A stretch of DNA of 6,670 nucleotides from Bacteroidales bacterium (GTDB taxonomy: Bacteria > Bacteroidota > Bacteroidia > Bacteroidales > VadinHA17), in contig JAFGXK010000310.1 of assembly GCA_016936695.1 (NCBI GenBank), positions 1 to 6,670 of the forward strand. Reading direction: 5' to 3'. Below, piece after piece: positions 1 to 5,025 of this stretch (positions are counted from its first letter, which is position 1; every line of letters starts with the position of its first letter). Below the pieces are notes generated by a model. The model saw only the letters and a program-made list of their open reading frames with translations, was not told where the DNA came from and did not search any database. The translations under genes and the position numbers were made by a program.

Positions 1-9
1 AGGTGGCTT

Positions 10-33
10 TGTGGGACGTGCAGGATTCGAACC
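10..33 (-). repeat. Displaced copy of the tRNA-Val 3' end (att-like direct repeat)
   Basis: These 24 bases are identical to 93-116, which form the last part of the tRNA-Val gene (T-loop, 3' side of the T-stem, 3' acceptor strand and discriminator) plus two flanking bases. The match stops abruptly on both sides. Upstream of this copy on the minus strand the sequence cannot form the T-stem or the rest of a tRNA, so it is a fragment and not a second gene. A duplicated tRNA 3' end is the usual footprint of a tyrosine-recombinase element that integrates into a tRNA. Here the copies lie only 83 bp apart and no integrase is visible. An old excised element, a second element lying to the left, or a local duplication would all fit. 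Confidence 0.75.
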
Positions 34-45
34 GCGCCGAGCGTT

Positions 46-70
46 AAAAATCCCGCCTGTGGCGGGATTT
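46..70 (-). terminator. Rho-independent terminator of tRNA-Val
   Basis: A perfect 10-bp stem (48-57 with 61-70), containing seven consecutive G/C-rich pairs and a 3-base loop, is followed on the minus strand by a run of five T (50-46). It lies 25 bases beyond the 3' end of the tRNA-Val gene, the right position and orientation to end its transcript. The palindrome continues imperfectly on both sides (GCG at 41-43, CGC-complement at 72-74), so it may also be a copy of a dispersed palindromic repeat. Confidence 0.75.
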
Positions 71-94
71 AGCGAAGGAACCAGGTCCGCGATG

Positions 95-169
95 TGGGAC
101 GTGCAGGATTCGAACCAGCGACCTCTTGCGTGTGAAGCAAGCGCTCTGAACCGACTGAGCTAACGTCCC
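95..169 (-). tRNA. tRNA-Val (anticodon CAC)
   Basis: Read on the minus strand, this folds as a full cloverleaf. The acceptor stem GGGACGT pairs with ACGTCCC. The D-arm begins GCTC and closes with GAGC. The anticodon stem is CTTGC/GCAAG around the loop TTCACAC. The T-loop is TTCGAAT. The anticodon, complementary to 132-134, is CAC, which reads the valine codon GUG. The terminal CCA is not encoded; the gene ends at discriminator A (95). One oddity is a U:U mismatch in the T-stem (GCTGG against CCTGC). A Bacteroidota -7 box lies just upstream at 177-184 and a terminator just downstream. The gene should be functional, but the mismatch leaves a small doubt. Confidence 0.93.
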
Positions 170-176
170 GGAGGGG

Positions 177-184
177 CAAAGATA
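177..184 (-). promoter_or_regulatory. -7 promoter box for tRNA-Val
   Basis: The minus strand reads TATCTTTG, an exact match to the Bacteroidota -7 consensus TAnnTTTG. It ends 7 bases before the first base of the tRNA, which puts the transcription start at or next to the mature 5' end. I see no convincing -33 TTTG at the usual spacing. Confidence 0.6.
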
Positions 185-211
185 TATAAAATACCTTTCA
201 GGTTGGTTCGC

Positions 212-229
212 CAAAAGCATCTGCTTTTG
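212..229. promoter_or_regulatory. 8-bp inverted repeat between divergent promoters
   Basis: CAAAAGCA and TGCTTTTG form a perfect 8-bp dyad with a 2-base centre. It lies between the tRNA-Val promoter (minus) and the -33 element of the small membrane protein gene (plus). The centre is too short for a full RNA hairpin and no T-run follows, so a protein-binding site is more likely than a terminator. It could also be chance. Confidence 0.3.
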
Positions 230-233
230 CTGA

Positions 234-263
234 TTTGGAAATTTACGGAATTTTGTACATTTG
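234..263 (+). promoter_or_regulatory. Promoter of the small membrane protein gene
   Basis: TTTG (234-237) and TACATTTG (256-263) match the Bacteroidota -33 (TTTG) and -7 (TAnnTTTG) elements, 18 bp apart. The -7 box ends 20 bases before the ATG at 284. This placement decides the start of the downstream gene, because an upstream in-frame ATG at 203 lies before the promoter. Confidence 0.65.
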
Positions 264-283
264 AGTGGTTCTACCCCGGCCGT

Positions 284-580
284 ATGAAAACCATAGAAGA
301 ACGGAAATCCATTCTCGATAAGGATATCTTCAGGCTCGTTAATCACGGCTGGAGGGTTGCCCACCGTTCTGAGACCAAATGTCTTCTGGTTAAAAGAAGG
401 AAACCCAACGGTTGCATGCTGACCGTACTGCTGCTGCTTTTTATTCTCCCCGGAATCATTTACCTGCTGATTGACAGGGGCAGAAGCACCCTTAAGGTGG
501 AAGTCACCGAAGAAGGCAACATAAAATATTTTCCCACCGGACTTTCACAATTTGAACAACGCGAACTTACCTGGTACTGA
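284..580 (+). CDS. Small single-pass membrane protein, unknown function
   Basis: A 98-aa protein that I cannot assign to a named family with certainty. Residues 1-44 are charged and likely cytoplasmic. They contain the pattern GWRVAHRSETKCLLVKRRKPN, followed by one strongly hydrophobic segment at about 45-63 and a polar tail that reads KVEVTEEGNI. This layout (GWRV, R-T/E-T, LVK-K, one membrane segment, then a short beta-like V-V-E-G tail) resembles small membrane proteins or domains I recall from other bacteria that have no known function. The start at ATG 284 is preferred over 203 because a promoter lies at 234-263; the extra upstream residues would be translated from promoter DNA. It is convergent with the pantothenate kinase gene, whose stop is 16 bases away. 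Confidence 0.7.
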   Translation: MKTIEERKSILDKDIFRLVNHGWRVAHRSETKCLLVKRRKPNGCMLTVLLLLFILPGIIYLLIDRGRSTLKVEVTEEGNIKYFPTGLSQFEQRELTWY

Positions 581-596
581 GAGTGACTGAATCTCC

Positions 597-1400
597 TTAG
601 CTTTTGGCAGCGCCGATGGCTGTGGCATATTCGGCATCGGCAGGGAACTCAAAATGAATATTGTACATCTTTGAAATGGATGCGAGAATTTTCTGGCCGA
701 TAACGTTGTTGCTGCCGTTTCCGGTCACCACAACGGTATCGTTGTTCTTGCTCTTTGCGGCAAATACCGAGACCATCCCGATAACCTGGAAGGTGAGGTT
801 CAGTATCCCTGCTGCCAGGTCTTCCTTTGTTGCCGTCTCCACTACCTTTCCGAAGTTCGATGCGGTATACTCCTTGTTGAGGAAACCAATATTGCTTTCG
901 GCAATGTCACCGATGTGAAGATCGACATTCCTGACATTGCCCATGGCTGCATAGCTCATTATCGTATCAAAGTCGGAGGTGTTGAGCATCTCCCGGGCCA
1001 GTCCGATGATGGTGCCACCGCCCACGCCGGTTCCTCCCAGGTGGGTGATCCTGCCGTTGTCGACTTCAAGTATCGCGGTTCCGGTGCCGATATTTGAAAT
1101 GATGATCCGGTCCTTTTTTGCGAGATATCTTCCTCCAGTGCCGATGGCAGTCATCTCGTCGATACGGTTGGTTGTGATGCCGAACAGGTTGCCCGGAATC
1201 TTCGGGGCACCGACCCCGGTAATGTTTATCCTCTCGATGCTGCTGAGGTTTAAATGATTTTCAACCAGGAGTTTTCCGAATGCTCCCGTCGCCGATGTGA
1301 TCGCATCGACCGCCCTCGTCTTCATCTTGATTATATCCGTTCCGCCATTCATGGCAGCCACCTTTGTGGTGGTGCTTCCGATATCTATACCTATTACCAT
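597..1400 (-). CDS. coaW: Type II pantothenate kinase (CoaW / Fumble family)
   Basis: A 267-aa cytoplasmic protein of the ASKHA sugar-kinase/actin fold that should phosphorylate pantothenate, the first step of coenzyme A synthesis. Residues 4-11 (GIDIGSTT) form the N-terminal phosphate-binding loop. Residues 80-90 (IDEMTAIGTGG) match the segment carrying the catalytic Glu of type II enzymes, probably Glu82. Residues 103-109 (NIGTGTA) and 121-134 (LGGTGVGGGTIIGL) are the second phosphate loop and glycine-rich region. TASNFGKV at 179-186 and the C-terminal AIGAA match the staphylococcal CoaW pattern as I recall it. The length equals that of the Staphylococcus aureus enzyme. ATG 1400 leaves exactly the family N-terminus. 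The gene has its own candidate promoter 50 bases upstream, or could be read through from the FISUMP gene 80 bases away. The main alternative is a BadF/BadG-type ATPase, which is less likely given the motifs and length. Confidence 0.85.
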   Translation of the reverse strand: MVIGIDIGSTTTKVAAMNGGTDIIKMKTRAVDAITSATGAFGKLLVENHLNLSSIERINITGVGAPKIPGNLFGITTNRIDEMTAIGTGGRYLAKKDRIIISNIGTGTAILEVDNGRITHLGGTGVGGGTIIGLAREMLNTSDFDTIMSYAAMGNVRNVDLHIGDIAESNIGFLNKEYTASNFGKVVETATKEDLAAGILNLTFQVIGMVSVFAAKSKNNDTVVVTGNGSNNVIGQKILASISKMYNIHFEFPADAEYATAIGAAKS

Positions 1401-1449
1401 GACCCTGTGTATTTAAGGGCAGACTGTTACCGCTGCCTTTTTAACGCGG

Positions 1450-1479
1450 CAAATGTAATGATTAAACAGAAAAGACAGA
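1450..1479 (-). promoter_or_regulatory. Candidate promoter of the pantothenate kinase gene
   Basis: The minus strand has TACATTTG (1457-1450), an exact TAnnTTTG box, with a weak TCTG in the -33 position 18 bp further up (1479-1476). The box ends 49 bases before the ATG. It lies in the gap after the FISUMP stop codon, so the kinase could be transcribed independently of that gene. Confidence 0.5.
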
Positions 1480-1480
1480 C

Positions 1481-2155
1481 CTATTCCTGTTTTTTGATGC
1501 ACCTAACCGATTCGCCGCGCTGACGGTTGTTATTGCTTCTTCCAAGCGAACCCCGTTGCCCGAGATAGTGGTCGAGTGCCGTTCCTGATTTCCCTTCGGT
1601 CGCACTCCACCAGGTAGCGATGCTTCCGAGGTTGAGAAAAATACCGTTTTCTACGCGGTAGCCTCCGGGAAGTCCGTTAAAGCCCGATTCGTCTGAGCCG
1701 CTGTAACCTTCTGTCCATCTGGTGGTGCTTTTCATTTTGGTTCCTGCCGCATCCGGACCTCCGAGGAACACCGCCAGCTGGGCCCAGTCGGCAGCAGCGG
1801 GTATCGACCACCCGGCAGGAGCAAGACCGCGGGGATCGTTCACCGCGAACCAGTTGTACAGTTTTCCGTAAACCGGCCCGTTCTTCGGATCATTGTTGTA
1901 ATAGCACCATGCCGGACTTCCCGATTGTCCTGCCGCTACCCATTCTTCATTGGTCCGGGCTTCGGGAATGGTATCGCCGTTCCTGAAGGTTGCCACATTC
2001 AGGTTAGCAGAGGCCCATGTCTGCGAACCAATCCTGACGGTTCCCTCAGCCGGGGCTCCCCGCTTGCTCTGGGCTGCCAGTTCGGGAGCCTGCATGAGGC
2101 TGAAGCAAACCATCAATATCAGGAGGACTCCCCCTTTTAACATCTTCTTTGCCAT
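1481..2155 (-). CDS. Secreted FISUMP-domain protein
   Basis: A 224-aa exported protein carrying the 'Fibrobacter succinogenes major paralogous domain' (FISUMP). Residues 1-29 are a signal peptide: a lysine-containing start, the hydrophobic core GVLLILMVCFSLM and a possible cleavage site near LAAQ-S. No lipobox with cysteine at the cleavage site is evident. The domain runs from about residue 38 to the end. Its characteristic pieces appear in order: VRIGSQTWASANLNV (40-54), NGDTIP, CYYNNDP (84-90), VYGKLYNWFAV (95-105), GWSIPAAADWAQL (115-127), SGFNGLPGGYR (157-167), TWWSATE (181-187) and SVRCIKK (216-222). The fold is thought to be C-type-lectin-like and the proteins are secreted or cell-surface, but the role is not established. 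No good -7 box is seen upstream; the closest, TGAATTTG on the minus strand at 2258-2251, has one mismatch. It is a single-domain member; many family members are longer and multi-domain. Confidence 0.88.
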   Translation of the reverse strand: MAKKMLKGGVLLILMVCFSLMQAPELAAQSKRGAPAEGTVRIGSQTWASANLNVATFRNGDTIPEARTNEEWVAAGQSGSPAWCYYNNDPKNGPVYGKLYNWFAVNDPRGLAPAGWSIPAAADWAQLAVFLGGPDAAGTKMKSTTRWTEGYSGSDESGFNGLPGGYRVENGIFLNLGSIATWWSATEGKSGTALDHYLGQRGSLGRSNNNRQRGESVRCIKKQE

Positions 2156-2278
2156 TTTTCCCCTTTTATCTGATCATCAATAATAAAACGTTCTTGGAGT
2201 AGGATTATTACAACGAAGACCAGACCGTTGCCGGATAAGCTAATGTCTTTCAAATTCATATCGTTTTGGGTAAAAAAA

Positions 2279-2317
2279 TTATTGAATAACAATATCTCAG
2301 TTATTGTTATTCAATAA
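2279..2317. promoter_or_regulatory. Paired operator-like dyads upstream of the XRE gene
   Basis: A perfect 16-bp inverted repeat (2279-2294 and 2302-2317, 7-base spacer). Each arm is itself a dyad of form TATTG-N5-CAATA (2280-2294 and 2302-2316). The two dyad centres are 22 bp apart, about two helical turns, so two repressor dimers could bind the same DNA face. The right-hand dyad includes the likely -33 TTG of the XRE promoter (2304-2306). The arrangement is what an autoregulated Cro/CI-type repressor would need. The sequence is seen directly; the binding protein is inferred. Confidence 0.65.
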
Positions 2318-2332
2318 AAATTCGTACATTTG
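2304..2332 (+). promoter_or_regulatory. Promoter of the XRE regulator gene
   Basis: TTG (2304-2306) and TACATTTG (2325-2332) form a Bacteroidota-type promoter with an 18-bp gap, the same spacing as at 234-263. The -7 box ends 22 bases before the ATG at 2355. The -33 element lies inside an inverted-repeat operator, so binding there should block initiation. Confidence 0.65.
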
Positions 2333-2354
2333 ATAGCAACCCAAACTTCAGGCT

Positions 2355-2576
2355 ATGGCAATAATTATCAATCTCGATGTAATGCTTGCAAAGCGCAAGA
2401 TGAAACTTAATGAGCTTTCGTCTCTGGTTGGCGTAACAGTTTCGAACCTGTCGATACTGAAGAGCGGAAGAGCAAAATCGATAAGGCTTTCGACGCTGGA
2501 TGCCATCTGCGATGCTCTGAAATGTCAGCCGGGAAATATTCTGGAGTTTCAGAAAGAGCCGGAAAAGGAGGAATAG
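2355..2576 (+). CDS. Small XRE-family HTH transcriptional regulator (YozG-like)
   Basis: A 73-aa DNA-binding protein that is almost entirely one Cro/CI-type helix-turn-helix domain. After a short N-terminal strand (MAIIINLDVML), KLNELSSLVGVTVSNLSILKSGRAKSIRLSTLDAICDALKCQPGNILEF spans helices 2 to 5. The recognition helix is around VSNLSILKSG (about 29-38), and the CQPGNILEF ending is typical of the small YozG-like group. A charged KEPEKEE tail follows. It probably binds as a dimer to the paired TATTG-N5-CAATA dyads that cover its own promoter, which implies autorepression. Relatives are often encoded beside a DUF2975 membrane protein, but none is present here, so its targets other than itself are unknown. 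It is convergent with the dehydrogenase gene across a repeat-rich spacer. Confidence 0.9.
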   Translation: MAIIINLDVMLAKRKMKLNELSSLVGVTVSNLSILKSGRAKSIRLSTLDAICDALKCQPGNILEFQKEPEKEE

Positions 2577-2588
2577 GCCTGGCGGCTC

Positions 2589-2609
2589 GAGGTGTGAGGC
2601 GTGAGGTTA
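2589..2609. repeat. Degenerate 7-bp tandem repeat (GAGGYGT, 3 units)
   Basis: Three consecutive heptamers read GAGGTGT, GAGGCGT and GAGGTTA, just after the XRE stop codon. The units are few and imperfect, but they share the 7-bp period of the longer array at 2713-2788 and of two TTGAAAT units at 2696-2709. Confidence 0.5.
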
Positions 2610-2712
2610 TTTCTATTGGATACTTGTTGCAGAATGGCATAACCAGCAGAACTGGCAGAATTCCGAACTTAAACCGAAAATAAGAATCCAGAAGCTTGAA
2701 ATTTGAAATTAG

Positions 2713-2788
2713 AACCAGCAACCAGTAACCAGCAACCAGTAACCAGCAACCAGCAACCAGCAACCAGCAACCAGCAACCAGTAACCAG
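2713..2788. repeat. Tandem array of a 7-bp unit, AACCAGY, about 10.9 copies
   Basis: Ten full heptamers and one 6-base partial unit follow without interruption. The only variable base is the last: C in units 1, 3, 5-9 and T in units 2, 4 and 10. The array ends two bases before the complement of the dehydrogenase stop codon, in the spacer between convergent genes, so unit number would not change either protein. Because 7 is not a multiple of 3, the repetitive open frames across it are not genes. Slippage during replication would be expected to vary the copy number. Confidence 0.95.
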
Positions 2789-2790
2789 AT

Positions 2791-3750
2791 TTATCTATTC
2801 ACCACATTAACCGGTGATCCCGAAATGTAAGCCTGAATATTCCTTACCGCCTGATCCATAAGTCGTCTTCTCGATTCGAGTGTTGCCCATGCTATATGTG
2901 GTGTGATGATGCAGTTTTTTGCCCTCAGAAGCGGATTGTCTTCTGCCGGCGGCTCAGAAGCAAGTACATCCAGGCCGGCGCCGGCAATGATACCTTCATT
3001 AAGAGCATCCGCAAGATCCTGCTCGACAATTATCGGTCCCCTCGATGTGTTTATCAGGAAAGCGCTTTTCTTCATCAGTTTCAGACTGTTCATGTTAATA
3101 AGTCCGGCTGTTTCGGGTGTGAGCGGACAGTGGATGGAAACTATATCCGAACGAGACAGCAGTTCGTCAGTTTCCGCCCATTCAAACCCGCTGCATTCCG
3201 GGGCATCTCTCCGTGAAGGAGATGTGGCGATCACCTTCATCCCGAAAGCCGTTGCTATTTCGCATACTTTCCGGCCGATATTTCCGAATCCTACAATCCC
3301 GAGTGTAAGGCCGGACAGTTCCGTCAGCGGGAAGTCGCGGAAGGTGAAATCGGGCGAGTCCGACCATTTCCCGGCCATCACCGAATCGCTGTGCCGTTGT
3401 ACATGGAAGCACAGTTCTAGCATAAGGGCGAATGTGAGCTGAGCCACCGAGCTGGTGCTGTAGGCCGGTATGTTTGTAACCGTTATTCCCAGACGGCGGG
3501 CTTCATCTGTGTCAATTACATTGTAACCTGTTGCCATAACCCCCACATACCTGAGATCCGGGAGCGACCGGAGCATTTCTGCATCAAGAACCGTTTTGTT
3601 GGTAAGCAGTATTTCTGACCCTGCCGAGCGTTCTGCGGTCAGTTCACGGGGAGTGCGGTCGTAAACTGTAAGGTCGCCCAGCCTGCCGAGCTCGTCCCAG
3701 CTAAGGTCTCCGGGGTTTGTCGTGTATCCGTCGAGAACAGTTATTTTCAT
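2791..3750 (-). CDS. D-2-hydroxyacid dehydrogenase (glycerate dehydrogenase / hydroxypyruvate reductase-like)
   Basis: A 319-aa cytoplasmic oxidoreductase of the D-isomer-specific 2-hydroxyacid dehydrogenase family; family enzymes interconvert 2-oxoacids and D-2-hydroxyacids with NAD(P)H. The substrate-binding domain (about 1-100 and 290-319) flanks a Rossmann domain (about 101-289). The dinucleotide loop is GFGNIG (154-159). The catalytic set is complete: Arg237 in NTSRGP, Glu266 in ASEPP and His285 in TPHIAW. ATGYNVID at 73-80 is the usual substrate-loop region and most resembles the glycerate dehydrogenase branch, so hydroxypyruvate reduction is the best guess. At the end of the second strand (VIATSPSRR, 173-181) the acidic residue that normally binds the NAD ribose is absent and two arginines follow, which suggests NADPH use. 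It is divergent from the transporter gene; no shared pathway is evident. Confidence 0.9.
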   Translation of the reverse strand: MKITVLDGYTTNPGDLSWDELGRLGDLTVYDRTPRELTAERSAGSEILLTNKTVLDAEMLRSLPDLRYVGVMATGYNVIDTDEARRLGITVTNIPAYSTSSVAQLTFALMLELCFHVQRHSDSVMAGKWSDSPDFTFRDFPLTELSGLTLGIVGFGNIGRKVCEIATAFGMKVIATSPSRRDAPECSGFEWAETDELLSRSDIVSIHCPLTPETAGLINMNSLKLMKKSAFLINTSRGPIIVEQDLADALNEGIIAGAGLDVLASEPPAEDNPLLRAKNCIITPHIAWATLESRRRLMDQAVRNIQAYISGSPVNVVNR

Positions 3751-3809
3751 GATAGTAAGGTCATTTTAAGGGGAACTCAATTTTACTGCTTCCGTGATGA
3801 AAGGACTGT

Positions 3810-3840
3810 CAAATTTAAGGTGGATTTTGCAGAAATGAAA
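3810..3840 (-). promoter_or_regulatory. Candidate promoter of the dehydrogenase gene
   Basis: The minus strand reads TAAATTTG (3817-3810), an exact TAnnTTTG box. TTTC (3840-3837) lies in the -33 position, 19 bp further up, one base from TTTG. The implied leader is about 55 bases. Confidence 0.5.
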
Positions 3841-3971
3841 ACCGGCAGTGACCGGTAATTTTAAGTAATGCAGGACTCGCGTAAAAAATCCTTTCAGAAT
3901 GTATCCCCAAAGCCAAAATTAATGATATTTGCCGGCAGGTTGATACGGTATCGAAGCAAAGGAATTTTTGG

Positions 3972-4901
3972 ATGAGAATCATTAAGCTGATTGAAACGCA
4001 TTTCTGGATTGTATTATTAGCGGGTATAGTGCTTGGTTTGTTTCCTCCTGTTGATGTCAATGCGCCTCCCTTTGTTCCCAAGCTTCTGCTTGGCATGATG
4101 CTTTTTATGGCCTTCCTGAAGATTGATGCCCTCGATGTTATCGAGAACATGAAGAATTTAAGGCTCATGTCGTGGATCACTTTTGTCTACATGCTTGCCG
4201 TGCCTCTTGTTTTTTATTTCATAGCTCTGATCTTTGACCAGGAATTTGCAGTTGCCATGCTGCTGCTTACAGCTATGCCGGCAGGTGTTACGACACCTGT
4301 TCTTACTGATATTGCCAGGGGCAATATCCCTCTGTCGATGAGCCTGGCAATACTGACCCAGCTCGTCGCTCCCTTTTCCGTTCCACTGCTGTTCTGGCTG
4401 GTGAACATCAGTTCGGTAAACATAAACGAACTGCTCATCCTGAAGGACATTGCCATCCTTGTTTTTGTCCCAATGATCCTTTCCCAGATAATAAAGAAGT
4501 TTCTGCCCCGTGCCGTGGAAAGATCACAGAAGTTCTTTATGTCATTCAATGTACTGATCCTCTTCTCATTCATTTATATCACCATCTCATCCCAGAGGGG
4601 CATCATACTTGGCAATCCGGCCGGCGTGATATGGAAGCTTGTGGTGCTGTACCTGGTTTTCATCTTTCTGCATATTGTCGGCTATATGTCGGTACCCCGC
4701 CAGAACAGGGAAAGCAGGATAGCGGTGGCCATAGGCTCGGCTTACATGAACAACGGTCTGGCGTTAGTGCTGGCTGTTTCCTATTTTTCCCCATCAATAC
4801 TTATCCTTATGGTTCTGTCGGAGTTTCCGTGGAGCACGCTTCTGGCGCCATTTAAGAAGGTGATGGAGAAGATTCCTGACCGCTCCCGGCCCTCCACTTA
4901 A
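3972..4901 (+). CDS. BASS-family (bile acid:sodium symporter-like) membrane transporter
   Basis: A 309-aa inner-membrane protein with about ten hydrophobic segments (approximately residues 11-25, 36-52, 66-88, 92-112, 118-145, 158-176, 188-206, 217-238, 250-270, 273-293), the topology of the BASS/SBF superfamily. Two regions carry the family's crossover motifs: MPAGVTTPVLTDIARGNIPLS (102-122) and SAYMNNGLALVLA (256-268). Members carry organic anions with sodium; in bacteria the true substrate is rarely bile acid and cannot be told from sequence here. By hand comparison with the Neisseria homologue, the position of its sodium-binding glutamate in the second motif looks non-acidic here. ATG 3972 gives a normal short N-terminus, with AAAGGA upstream as a possible weak ribosome-binding site. 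A one-mismatch -7 box (GATATTTG, 3924-3931) is the only promoter candidate. No metabolic gene beside it indicates the substrate. Confidence 0.82.
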   Translation: MRIIKLIETHFWIVLLAGIVLGLFPPVDVNAPPFVPKLLLGMMLFMAFLKIDALDVIENMKNLRLMSWITFVYMLAVPLVFYFIALIFDQEFAVAMLLLTAMPAGVTTPVLTDIARGNIPLSMSLAILTQLVAPFSVPLLFWLVNISSVNINELLILKDIAILVFVPMILSQIIKKFLPRAVERSQKFFMSFNVLILFSFIYITISSQRGIILGNPAGVIWKLVVLYLVFIFLHIVGYMSVPRQNRESRIAVAIGSAYMNNGLALVLAVSYFSPSILILMVLSEFPWSTLLAPFKKVMEKIPDRSRPST

Positions 4902-4908
4902 GATATAG

Positions 4909-4950
4909 GGTTGAGGTTGAGGTTAAGGTTAAGGTTAAGGTTGAGTTTGA
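4909..4950. repeat. Tandem array of a 6-bp unit, GGTTRA, 7 copies
   Basis: Seven hexamers in a row read GGTTGA twice, GGTTAA three times, GGTTGA once and GTTTGA once. The array starts seven bases after the transporter stop codon, in non-coding DNA. Like the AACCAGY array, it sits immediately beyond the 3' end of a gene. No terminator is seen around it. Confidence 0.9.
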
Positions 4951-5025
4951 GCATCCTCCGGCGGAACACTAATTTGTGTCAGGTAAGAACTGCAGGTTGT
5001 TGTCTTAAATTATGTTAAAGCATTA

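Noticed and set aside
10..87. A second complete tRNA gene on the minus strand ending at the left 24-bp copy
   Set aside because: No matching 5' acceptor strand, D-arm, anticodon arm or T-stem can be formed; a terminator-like palindrome occupies the space.
203..283. An upstream in-frame ATG that would extend the small membrane protein by 27 residues
   Set aside because: The extension spans a well-formed promoter (234-263), so the transcript should start after it.
2251..2258. TGAATTTG on the minus strand as a promoter for the FISUMP gene
   Set aside because: It has one mismatch at the conserved second position, no -33 partner, and would imply a leader of about 90 bases; too weak to list as a feature.
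2407..2763. A 118-codon minus-strand frame that begins within the heptamer array and reads as a hydrophobic repeat
   Set aside because: Its N-terminus is only the translation of the 7-bp repeat and it runs antisense through the XRE gene.
2713..2788. The 7-bp array as a CRISPR-like repeat
   Set aside because: The units are contiguous with no spacers and far too short.
3841..3856. ACCGG/CCGGT hairpin with a 6-base loop in the spacer before the transporter gene
   Set aside because: The stem is only 5 bp, it has no proper T-run, and it lies upstream of both divergent genes, so it fits neither a terminator nor a clear operator.
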